Of a stretch of 64,000 nt of DNA, positions 40,814 through 48,637 are shown in pieces. Source of the stretch: Bradyrhizobium barranii subsp. apii (GTDB lineage Bacteria; Pseudomonadota; Alphaproteobacteria; Rhizobiales; Xanthobacteraceae). The stretch is taken from contig NZ_CP096255.1 in the NCBI RefSeq assembly GCF_011516635.5, positions 4,276,501 through 4,340,500 of the forward strand. Reading direction: 5' to 3'. Made by a program: the position numbers and the translations under genes. Positions within the stretch are counted from its first letter, which is position 1. Each line of letters starts with the position of its first letter. The notes under the pieces were generated by a model. It was not told the origin of the DNA. It searched no databases and saw only the letters and a program-made list of their open reading frames with translations.

Positions 40814-43675
40814 ATGCCGATGATGGCCGAGCCAAACCAGCGCCCCGTCTACGCCTGCGCTGAATGGGAGATCGATCTTGCCAGACGCGAACTGCGCTCG
40901 ATGGGAGAGTCCGTTCCTCTGGGCGGTCGTGCCTTTGAGATTCTTGCGGAATTGGCTCAGGCCGAAGGCGGGCTGGTCACCAAAAATGACCTGACAGAGC
41001 GTGTCTGGCGCGGCGTCTTCGTCGAGGAGAGTGCACTTCGGGTCCATATCGCGGCGATCCGGAAGGCCTTTGGTTCGGATCGTGACATGCTGGCGACAAC
41101 GGTCGGCCGGGGCTATCGCCTGCTGGGTTCATGGCGGACCCGGCAGATGGATGCCCCGCTACAATCTGCCGCACCCCAGCCACTGCCGTCGACCAACATT
41201 CCCAATGCATCATTCGTTCTCATCGGCCGCACCACCGCGGTCGCGCGTTTGTGGGAGCTTCTGTCGGCTTATCGCGTCGTGAGCCTCGTCGGGCCTGGCG
41301 GGATTGGCAAGACAGCCCTTGCACTACAAGCCGCCAGGACGCTGCCAGCCGGTTTTGCGGCCGACCGGTTGCTGGTCGAATTGGCCTCGCTGCCCGATCC
41401 CAAGCTCGTGCCCTCGGCCGTCGCCAGCATGCTCGGTATCAAGCTCGAAGGGGAGGAGATCACCCCGGGCTCCATAGCGCGCGCGATTGGCGCCAGGCAG
41501 TTGTTGCTCATTCTCGACAATTGCGAGCACGTCGTTGATACCGTGGCCCATTTGGCCGAGACGATCGTCAGCCAGTGTTCCGGAACGACCGTCCTGGCGA
41601 CAAGTCGCGAAGCGCTGCGCATTGACGGCGAACATGTCTATCGCGTTCCGCCCCTGGGTGTGCCGCCCGAAGTCCGGCTCGGGTCTGACGCCGCATCGGC
41701 CTACACGGCGGTGGAATTGTTCACGACCAGAGCGAAAGCGCTGGGCTCCAGCTTCGCGCTCGACGAAGAGAACCTCGATGCCGTCGCAGCCATCTGCCGC
41801 CGGCTGGATGGCATTCCACTCGCGATCGAGTTCGCGGCGGCACGCGCCGTGATGCTCAGTCCGCCGAAGATCGCGGCACTTCTCGACGACAGGTTCAAGT
41901 TTCTGACGACCGGCCGGCGTACTGCGTTGCCCAGGCAGCAAACGCTTCGTGCGACGCTCGACTGGAGCTACGATCTACTGCCGGACGCCGAGGCGCGGGT
42001 CCTGCGGCGGCTCGGCGTGTTTGCCGGAGAGTTTCTGCTCGATGCCGTGATCGCGGTCGCGAGCGAAGGGATGGGCGATGTCACCGCGGAGCTTGCCAAC
42101 CTGGTGGCAAAGTCGCTCGTCCTTGCGGATATTCGCGGCGAGCGCCCGTACTATCGCCTGCTGGACACCACGCGCGCCTATGCGCTGGAAAAGCTTCACG
42201 CCAGCGGCGAATTTCCCGGCGTCGCGCGCCGCCAGGCCGGATACTATGGCGGGTTCTTTGCGAATGCGGAAGCTGACAGCGAAGTGAAGCCGCAGGCGGA
42301 GTGGCTCGGCTTCTATGGCCAGCACATCGACAACGTACGATCCAGCCTCGATTGGGCTTTCTCGCCCGACGGAGATGCGCAGATCGGAGTGGCGCTGACC
42401 GCAGGGGCCGTCCCGTTGTGGGTACAATTGTCGCTCCTCGCCGAGTGCCGCGAGCGGACCGAACTGGCGTTGGCCAGCCTCGACGGCAGCGCCGCGGGCG
42501 CTTTGCGGCTCCGCATGCAATTATCGGCCGCGCTTGGCTGGTCACTGATGTACGGCGTTGGCAGGGCTCGAGAGGCCGGTCCGGCCTGGGCGGCGACCCT
42601 GCAGCTGGCCGAGCAGCTCGGCGACAGCGACTATCTGTTGCGTGCGCTTTGGGGGCTCTGCATCGATCAATTCAACAACGGCGAGTTCCGCAAGGCGTTG
42701 GAATTCGCGCACCGCTTCGCGGATATCGTGGCCGATTCCCAAAATTCGGTCGACCGGATGATGGGCGATCGGCTGCTTGCCACCACGCTGCACTACCTCG
42801 GCGACCAGCGGCTGGCGCATCATCACATTGGGCGGACCTTGTCTCGCCTTTCCGATCTGGCGGCGAAGCCGCAGGTGATCCGTTTCAGGTTCGACCTGCG
42901 AGCCTCGGCACGCTATTTCCAGGCGCGCATCCTGTGGCTTCTCGGGTTGGCGGATCAGGCACTGAGCGTCGTCGAGCGCAATGTCGAGGAGGGCCGAGCG
43001 AGTGGTCATGCTCTGACCTTCTGCAGCGTGCTTGGCCAGGGTGCCTGTCCGATTGCTTTCCTGGCCGGCGATCTCGATGCGGCGGAAGGCTATTGCACCA
43101 TGCTGCTGGAGCATACCGAACGTCATCCGATCCGTCTGTGGAACGTGTGGGCGCGCGCCTTCAGGGGCATGGTGATGGCGCGGCGTGGCGATGTCGCCGC
43201 CGGACTGACGTTGCTGCGCAAGGCGCTCGAGCTGGCGGGCGAGGCGCGTTTCCTGCCGCGCTTCCTGCTTCCTCTCGGCGAACTGGCGGCGTGTCTCGGA
43301 GAGGTCGGCGAAGTATCGCTGGGGCTCGCGACCGCGGACGAGGCGCTTGCGCGCTGCGAGGCGAGGGATGAGCGGTGGTACGCAGCCGAGCTCTGGCGCA
43401 TCAAGGGCGAGTTGCTCCGGCATCCCGGCGAGCGTCGCTCGGCTATCGCTGCCGAGCAGTGCTTCGACAAGGCGTTCGAAGTGGCGCGCGGCCAAGGTGC
43501 GCTGTTCTGGGAGCTGAGGGCGGCCATCAGCCTGGCACGGTTGAGGACGAGTCAGGGCCGTCCCGCCGATGCGCACCAAATCCTGGCTCTTGTGTACGGC
43601 AAATTCACCGAGGGTTTCGAGACCACGGATCTCAGGCTCGCGAGAGCGATGATGACGGAGTTTTCGACCTCATAG
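40814..43675 (+). CDS. Winged-helix / NB-ATPase / TPR giant transcriptional regulator (second copy)
   Basis: A 953-residue paralogue of the regulator at 33160. The winged helix (GRAFEILAELAQAEGGLVTKNDLTERVW, then VHIAAIRKAFG and GRGYRLLG), the P-loop at residues 160-167 (SLVGPGGIGKTALALQAAR) and Walker B (LLLILDNCEHVVD) are at the same places. It ends with the family signature SLARLRTSQGRPADAHQILALVYGKFTEGFETTDL. Start uncertain by three codons: GGGG is only three bases before the first ATG, and the second ATG at 40823 is possible. It should bind DNA through the wing and use the ATPase/TPR part as a ligand or partner-gated switch. Its C-terminus is copied in the broken relic 260 bases downstream on the other strand. 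Confidence 0.9.
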   Translation: MPMMAEPNQRPVYACAEWEIDLARRELRSMGESVPLGGRAFEILAELAQAEGGLVTKNDLTERVWRGVFVEESALRVHIAAIRKAFGSDRDMLATTVGRGYRLLGSWRTRQMDAPLQSAAPQPLPSTNIPNASFVLIGRTTAVARLWELLSAYRVVSLVGPGGIGKTALALQAARTLPAGFAADRLLVELASLPDPKLVPSAVASMLGIKLEGEEITPGSIARAIGARQLLLILDNCEHVVDTVAHLAETIVSQCSGTTVLATSREALRIDGEHVYRVPPLGVPPEVRLGSDAASAYTAVELFTTRAKALGSSFALDEENLDAVAAICRRLDGIPLAIEFAAARAVMLSPPKIAALLDDRFKFLTTGRRTALPRQQTLRATLDWSYDLLPDAEARVLRRLGVFAGEFLLDAVIAVASEGMGDVTAELANLVAKSLVLADIRGERPYYRLLDTTRAYALEKLHASGEFPGVARRQAGYYGGFFANAEADSEVKPQAEWLGFYGQHIDNVRSSLDWAFSPDGDAQIGVALTAGAVPLWVQLSLLAECRERTELALASLDGSAAGALRLRMQLSAALGWSLMYGVGRAREAGPAWAATLQLAEQLGDSDYLLRALWGLCIDQFNNGEFRKALEFAHRFADIVADSQNSVDRMMGDRLLATTLHYLGDQRLAHHHIGRTLSRLSDLAAKPQVIRFRFDLRASARYFQARILWLLGLADQALSVVERNVEEGRASGHALTFCSVLGQGACPIAFLAGDLDAAEGYCTMLLEHTERHPIRLWNVWARAFRGMVMARRGDVAAGLTLLRKALELAGEARFLPRFLLPLGELAACLGEVGEVSLGLATADEALARCEARDERWYAAELWRIKGELLRHPGERRSAIAAEQCFDKAFEVARGQGALFWELRAAISLARLRTSQGRPADAHQILALVYGKFTEGFETTDLRLARAMMTEFSTS

Positions 43676-43934
43676 TACGGGCGGTGCTCCAGGATGCCCC
43701 GGGGGCGGCGTCCGATACATGTCATCGGACGCAGGTGCGGCCTCGGCGAGCGCCGCATCCCCCGTGCTCCAGAACGTTGGCTTCGAAGTCCTATTGCCGG
43801 ACCAAGAATGCGTCGGCCCCTCGACGCGGTCTTTCCATGCCGCGCGCTTCTATCCGGATTGCACGGCATCGCGGCCAGCCGCACGACCTGGGCCACTGCG
43901 GGTTCGCGCCCCCCACGCGAGTGTGTCAGGGCTA

Positions 43935-44395
43935 TCAACTCGCGGCGAGCGAGCCCGAAGGCGGAGACGCCAATTCGGCCAGCAATTCGCTGGCCGCTTT
44001 CAGGACGGGCGTATTGAACCCCTCGGTGAATCATCCATAGACGGGCGCAAGCACGTCTTGCGCTTCACTGCGGCGGCCCCGCCGCCGCAATAGCCTTGCA
44101 AGATCGATTGTCGTGCGCAACTCAAAACCGAGCGCCCCCTGATGTCGGGCCAGGTCAAGTGACTGCGCCAGGCTCCGCTCCGCCTCCAGGAAGTCGGGAT
44201 TGTCCTTGCGGATCAGCACTTCTGCCCTTGCCCGCAACATGTCAGGCATCTCCACCATGAAGTTGCGACGCCGGCCCCGGGCAATCGCCTGATCGAGGAT
44301 GTCGAGTGCTTCATCTCCACGACCTGTCGCCGCCAGAGCTTCCGCGAGCGGCACGCAAAGTCCGGCCGCCGCGCCGTAGCGCTGGCTCTGCAGCC
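43935..44395 (-). pseudogene. C-terminal relic of a third NB-ATPase/TPR regulator
   Basis: On the minus strand the sequence reads LAEALAATGRGDEALDILDQAIARG, then LDLARHQGALGFELRTTIDLARLL and EAQDVLAPVYG, then TGA, then FTEGFNTPVLKAASELLAELA up to 43935. The family normally has VYGWFTEGF, so the Trp codon TGG has become TGA. The reading frame is otherwise open across this part, but everything upstream of about 44395 (winged helix, ATPase and most TPRs) is missing. It abuts the dioxygenase fragment on the opposite strand, so a deletion or rearrangement cut both genes. Confidence 0.8.
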
Positions 44396-44590
44396 GAGCG
44401 GGCGCAGGAAGGATTGAAGTCGAACGGCAACCAATGGGTCAATCTGCGGCGCCTTTATGAGAGCCATGAAGAGCAGGACGTCACGGCCGTGATCAACGGC
44501 ACGTCTGAGCGACAGATGCGAAACCAGTTCCACGCCTGGTCGAAATTCATGACCATGGACATGGACAAGCGTGTCGAGGCCGCGGAATGA
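44396..44590 (+). pseudogene. C-terminal fragment of a ring-hydroxylating (Rieske) dioxygenase alpha subunit
   Basis: About 65 codons remain: ERAQEGLKSNGNQWVNLRRLY, then a stretch ending RNQFHAWSKFMTMDMDKRVEAAE, which is the typical last segment of alpha subunits just before the beta subunit gene. The Rieske cluster domain (CxH and CxxH) and the mononuclear iron site are gone. The stop overlaps the beta-subunit start (ATGA), as in intact operons. The missing part would need about 1.1 kb upstream, which is occupied by the regulator relic, so the gene is truncated rather than mis-started. Confidence 0.82.
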
Positions 44591-45069
44591 TCGACGAGAA
44601 GGCCATCACGGACTTCATCTATCTGGAAGCCGAGCTGCTCGACACGATGCAATGGCAGGCCTGGCTCGATCTGTTTCACCCCGAAGGGCGCTACTGGATG
44701 CCGCTCGAATGGCAGCAGCAGGATCCGGTGCTCCAGCCCTCGTTGATGTACGAGGATCTGCTACTCCAGAAGGTGCGGGTCGAGCGGCTCGCCGGCGAGC
44801 GGACCTTCAGCCAGAAGCCGAAGAGCCGTTGCCATCATCTTCTCCAGGCACCGCGGATCGTGGCGTGCGACCCGGCTGCGGGCGTCTACAAGGCGCGGAC
44901 GTCCTATATCTACACCGAGACCCGCGGTGATCTGCTGGAGCGCTATTCGGGATGGGCGTCGCACGAATTCGTAGAGGTCGGCGATGCCCTGAAGATCAAG
45001 CTCAAGCTCAAGCGGGTCGATCTCGTCAATTTCGACGCGCCGTTCGGCAACATCCAGCTTTTCATGTGA
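44587..45069 (+). CDS. Ring-hydroxylating dioxygenase beta subunit
   Basis: A 160-residue protein of the small-subunit family (SnoaL-like fold). IDEKAITDFIYLEAELLDTMQWQAWLDLFHPEGRYWMPLEW is the family opening, and YTETRGDLLERYSGWASHEFV a later conserved block. It supports the alpha subunit structurally and has no catalytic metal of its own. It appears intact but has lost its full-length partner, so it is probably without function here unless an alpha subunit is supplied from elsewhere in the genome. Confidence 0.9.
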   Translation: MIDEKAITDFIYLEAELLDTMQWQAWLDLFHPEGRYWMPLEWQQQDPVLQPSLMYEDLLLQKVRVERLAGERTFSQKPKSRCHHLLQAPRIVACDPAAGVYKARTSYIYTETRGDLLERYSGWASHEFVEVGDALKIKLKLKRVDLVNFDAPFGNIQLFM

Positions 45070-45076
45070 GTACGCC

Positions 45077-46693
45077 TTGACCGCTGCGACCACAGTCTAC
45101 GCCTGCTTTCGCGAGACCGCCCTTCGCCGGGAGGAGGCGGGCTTCCTCAACGTGCTGCCGGAGACCGCCGATATCTATGGCATCGCGGCAGGCGAGATTT
45201 CCTACCGCGCCATGCTCGACCGGGTCGAGCGCTGGCGCTCGGCTTTTGCAAGCCGGGGGTATGGCGAAGGCCACAGGGTCGGGCTGCTGCTCCAGAACAG
45301 GCCAGTGTTCGTCGAGCTGTGGTTCGCGCTCAACGCGCTCGGCGTGTCCGTCGTGCCGATCAATCCCGATTTGCGGATCAGCGAGCTCGAATACATCATT
45401 GCGCATTCCGAGATGAATGCGGCGTTCGTCCTCGCCGAGCGGCGCGACGAGTTGGAGACCGCGGCGCGCCAGGCCGGCCGGCCGATCCCGGTCGTGACTG
45501 ATCAGGACGACGTTCCCGTACCCTTCGGAGGTGCGCGGCCTTCGACCGCCGGAAGCGAGGCGAGCGAATGCGCGCTGCTCTATACGTCTGGAACCACGGG
45601 ACAGCCCAAGGGCTGCGTGCTCACCAACACATATTTCCTGCATTCCGGAAACTGGTATCGCGATGTCGGCGGGCTGATCGATCTCAAGCCCGACTTTGAG
45701 CGCATGATCACCCCGCTGCCGCTGTTTCACATGAACGCGATGGCGGTGTCGCTGATGGCGATGCTGTCGGTCGGCGGCAGCCTCACCATGCTCGACCGCT
45801 TCCATCCGCGCACCTGGTGGGCTTCGGTACGCGACAGCCGCGCGACCTGTCTGCATTATCTCGGTGTCATGCCCTCGATGCTGATGAGCGCGCCGGCGTC
45901 TGAGCAGGACGGGGCGCATACCGTGCGCTTCGGGTTCGGTGCCGGCGTCGACAAGCTCCTGCATGCGCCGTTCGAGGAGCGCTTTGGCTTTCCGCTGTTG
46001 GAGGCCTGGGCGATGACCGAGACGGGAAGCGGCGGCGTCATCGCCGCCAATGTCGAGCCGCGCAAGATCGGCACGAGCTGTTTCGGACGCCCGACCCCCG
46101 AGGTCGACGTTCGTATCGTCGACGACAGCGGCAACGACGCGCCGGTCGGGACGCCGGGCGAGCTCTTGGTGCGGCGCGCAGGCGCGGACCCGCGTTACGG
46201 TTTCTTCCGCGAGTACCTGAAGAACGAGGCCGCCACCGCCGAGGCGTGGGACGGCGGGTGGCTGCACACCGGCGATATCGTGTCGCGCGATGCGGACGGC
46301 GACCTCCATTTCGTCGACCGCAAGAAGAACGTGATCCGCCGTTCCGGCGAGAACATTGCCGCGGTCGAGGTCGAGTCCGTCCTCAACCGCCATCCCGCGA
46401 TCAGGCAGGCCGCGGTTGCCGCGACGCCCGATCAGGTGCGCGGCGACGAGGTTGCGGCGGTCATCATCGCCGAGGAGGCCGGTGCGGACCGCGCGCTCGC
46501 CGAGGAGATTGTGCGCTGGAGCCTGGAGCAGATGGCCTATTACAAGGCGCCGGGCTGGATCTGTTTCGTCGACAGCCTTCCGTTGACCGCGACCGAGAAG
46601 ATCCAGCGCGGCGGCCTGAAGGATTTCGTCGCCAGGCTGATGCGCGACGGCGCGTTCTTCGACCTTCGCGACCTCAAGCGGCGGCAGGTTTGA
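45077..46693 (+). CDS. Acyl-CoA ligase (aromatic or carboxylic acid CoA ligase)
   Basis: A 538-residue AMP-forming ligase with LLYTSGTTGQPKGCVLTN (P-loop), EAWAMTETGSGG (adenine motif), WLHTGDIV, RKKNVIRRSGENIAAVEVE (linker) and the late lysine of LTATEKIQRG. It resembles crotonobetaine/carnitine-CoA and salicylate-CoA type ligases. In this operon it should make the CoA ester of an aromatic or arylacetic acid. The only start in frame before the conserved part is a TTG seven bases after the beta-subunit stop, without a strong ribosome site; translational coupling is likely. Confidence 0.88.
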   Translation: MTAATTVYACFRETALRREEAGFLNVLPETADIYGIAAGEISYRAMLDRVERWRSAFASRGYGEGHRVGLLLQNRPVFVELWFALNALGVSVVPINPDLRISELEYIIAHSEMNAAFVLAERRDELETAARQAGRPIPVVTDQDDVPVPFGGARPSTAGSEASECALLYTSGTTGQPKGCVLTNTYFLHSGNWYRDVGGLIDLKPDFERMITPLPLFHMNAMAVSLMAMLSVGGSLTMLDRFHPRTWWASVRDSRATCLHYLGVMPSMLMSAPASEQDGAHTVRFGFGAGVDKLLHAPFEERFGFPLLEAWAMTETGSGGVIAANVEPRKIGTSCFGRPTPEVDVRIVDDSGNDAPVGTPGELLVRRAGADPRYGFFREYLKNEAATAEAWDGGWLHTGDIVSRDADGDLHFVDRKKNVIRRSGENIAAVEVESVLNRHPAIRQAAVAATPDQVRGDEVAAVIIAEEAGADRALAEEIVRWSLEQMAYYKAPGWICFVDSLPLTATEKIQRGGLKDFVARLMRDGAFFDLRDLKRRQV

Positions 46694-46695
46694 CC

Positions 46696-47424
46696 ATGAG
46701 CGAGATCCGCACCACACTCATCACCGGCGGCAATTCGGGGATCGGCGAGGCGCTGGCGAAGAAGCTCGTCGAGAGCGGGCAGCGCGTGGTCTCGGTCGGG
46801 CTGGAGAAGCCGGACTGGACGCATGATCTGCTCGCGGCCTATCGCGCTGATCTCTCCAATATCGAGGAGACGCGCGCGATCGCGCAGGAGATCTGCCGCG
46901 ATCACGCCGTCGATCGCCTCGTGCACAATGCGGGCGTGATCCTGCCGAACCTGCTGCCCGATGCAAAGCCGGAAGATATTTTGATGCTGGCGCAGCTGCA
47001 TCTGGGCGCGCCGATGCTGCTGACCCAGGCGGCGCTGGAGGGGATGCGTGCGCGCCGCTTCGGCCGCATCGTGTTCGTCAGCTCGCGGGCCGCGATGGGC
47101 GCGGCGACGCGGTCGGCCTATTCCGCGACCAAGGCCGGCGTGCACGGCATGGCGCGGACCTGGGCGCTCGAGCTTGCAGCGAGCGGCATCACGGTGAATG
47201 TCGTCGCACCAGGGCCGATCCTGACCGACAATTTCTGGGGCATCATCCCCAAGGGCTCCGAGCAGCAGGAGCGGATGGCGCGCAACGTGCCGGTCGGGCG
47301 GCTCGGCTCGCGCGAGGATGTCGCGCACGCCATCAGTTTCTTCCTCGACGAACGTTCCGATTTCGTCACCGGCCAGGTGCTCTATGTCTGCGGCGGCACC
47401 AGCCTCGTCGGCCTTGGCCCGTAG
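46696..47424 (+). CDS. Short-chain dehydrogenase/reductase
   Basis: A 242-residue classical SDR. LITGGNSGIGEALAKKL is the cofactor loop, HNAGV the NAG motif, VFVSSRAAMG the catalytic serine and YSATKAG the YxxxK. It lies two bases after the ligase gene. The substrate is probably a hydroxyl or keto intermediate of the same pathway. The stop codon TAG ends exactly on the first base of a palindromic repeat element. Confidence 0.93.
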   Translation: MSEIRTTLITGGNSGIGEALAKKLVESGQRVVSVGLEKPDWTHDLLAAYRADLSNIEETRAIAQEICRDHAVDRLVHNAGVILPNLLPDAKPEDILMLAQLHLGAPMLLTQAALEGMRARRFGRIVFVSSRAAMGAATRSAYSATKAGVHGMARTWALELAASGITVNVVAPGPILTDNFWGIIPKGSEQQERMARNVPVGRLGSREDVAHAISFFLDERSDFVTGQVLYVCGGTSLVGLGP

Positions 47425-47493
47425 AGCATGATCCGGACCCGGAGGGCCGCGTTAGCGCAAAGTGTGAAGCGGTTTTCCGAAAAGATCATGCTC
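47424..47493. repeat. REP-like palindromic element of rhizobial type
   Basis: GAGCATGATCCGG at one end and AAAAGATCATGCTC at the other are inverted, with GCGGTTTTCCG between. This is the well-known interspersed palindrome of Bradyrhizobium and relatives. It sits between converging genes (SDR and MarR) and could act as a bidirectional terminator. Confidence 0.85.
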
Positions 47494-47505
47494 CAATAAA
47501 CAAGA

Positions 47506-47988
47506 TCAGATCTGGTTCTGGCGGATGTTCTCGACCATCTTGGCCAGCACGCGCGCGCAGACCTCGATGTCGTCAGGCTCGATGCCTTCGATCAGCTTGT
47601 CGTAGTTGCTCGCCATGATTGGCCAGATCTTGCGCAGCAGCGCCTCGCCGTCCGGGGTCAGACCCACGACCCGGCGACGCTGGTCTTCCTCCGCGATCTC
47701 GCGCTTGACGAGGCCCGATGACACCATGGACTCGACCATGCGGCTCGCCGTCGACTGCTCGGTCACCGCGAGAACGGCGACCTCGTTGACCGTGAGGGTC
47801 TTGTAGATGAACAGGACCGACAGCGTCCGGAACACGACATTGTTGATGCCGTGGTCGCTCAGGTCGCGGTTCTGATCGAGATTCCAGCGATTGGCGAGCC
47901 GGTTGAACAGATACGGGATGTAGGTTTGCAGCTGGTCCCTCGTCCTCGGCGGACCCGACTTCCATCTGCTCTTGGATTCTCTGGCCAT
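47506..47988 (-). CDS. MarR-family regulator (second of a pair)
   Basis: A 160-residue winged-helix protein: LSVLFIYKTLTVNEVAVLAVTEQSTASRMVESMVSSGLVKREIAEEDQRRRVVGLTPDGEALL is the MarR core with DNA-recognition helix and the DxR-type wing. The start overlaps the stop of the preceding MarR gene (TAATG), so both are translated together. MarR proteins in aromatic-acid islands are usually repressors released by an aromatic ligand. Confidence 0.9.
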   Translation of the reverse strand: MARESKSRWKSGPPRTRDQLQTYIPYLFNRLANRWNLDQNRDLSDHGINNVVFRTLSVLFIYKTLTVNEVAVLAVTEQSTASRMVESMVSSGLVKREIAEEDQRRRVVGLTPDGEALLRKIWPIMASNYDKLIEGIEPDDIEVCARVLAKMVENIRQNQI

Positions 47989-48482
47989 TATCTCTTGCGA
48001 CTTTGCTTCTTGCTCTCGGTATGAAGTTTTGAAGAAAGGGATTTCAGTACGGACAGCGCACCGTCCAGCTCCCGGGCCGAAACATTCTCGAGCCGTTTGC
48101 CGAGATGCTTCTTGTGGACGTCGGCTGCCTTCCTGAACAGCGCCTCGCCTTTCGGCGTCAGGCGCACGATGAAGGACCGCCGGTCCTCGCTCGACATTTC
48201 CCTGCTGATGAGGTCGTCGGCGAGAAGACGCTGCACCAGGCCCGAGACGTTGCCGCCGGTGACTTTCAGATTTTGCGACAACTGCCCGAGCGCGAGGCCA
48301 TCGCTATAGCGATCGAGCTGGGCCAGCACGTCGAATTTTGCGAGCGACAGGCCGAACTCGGAGTTCAGCATCGAATTCAGCGACGCGAACAGCTCGCCAT
48401 GCAGCGACAGCAATTGGAGCCAGAGCCGGGTTTCGATCTGCCCAGGGACGGGAACAATGTTCTCTTTGAGTGCTGCCGGCAT
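47988..48482 (-). CDS. MarR-family regulator (first of a pair)
   Basis: A 164-residue MarR protein: LSLAKFDVLAQLDRYSDGLALGQLSQNLKVTGGNVSGLVQRLLADDLISREMSSEDRRSFIVRLTPKGEALF shows the complete winged helix. It is clearly different from the partner, so the pair is not a recent duplication. It sits between the CoA-ligase operon and the iorBA operon and so may control both. The 155 bases upstream of it hold the shared promoter; I see no perfect dyad there. Confidence 0.9.
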   Translation of the reverse strand: MPAALKENIVPVPGQIETRLWLQLLSLHGELFASLNSMLNSEFGLSLAKFDVLAQLDRYSDGLALGQLSQNLKVTGGNVSGLVQRLLADDLISREMSSEDRRSFIVRLTPKGEALFRKAADVHKKHLGKRLENVSARELDGALSVLKSLSSKLHTESKKQSRKR

Positions 48483-48637
48483 TGCATGACCATCGAGTAC
48501 AAGGTGTCTCGTCGATTGGAGGGATTATCGCGGGTCTTTCGCTCCGATTAACAATTTGAGAATCGTAGTCAAGTCGCCTGATCCTGACGTCTTGGGGGGC
48601 GAACGGCAATCCACTCCGGCGTTCCCCTCCGATGGAA

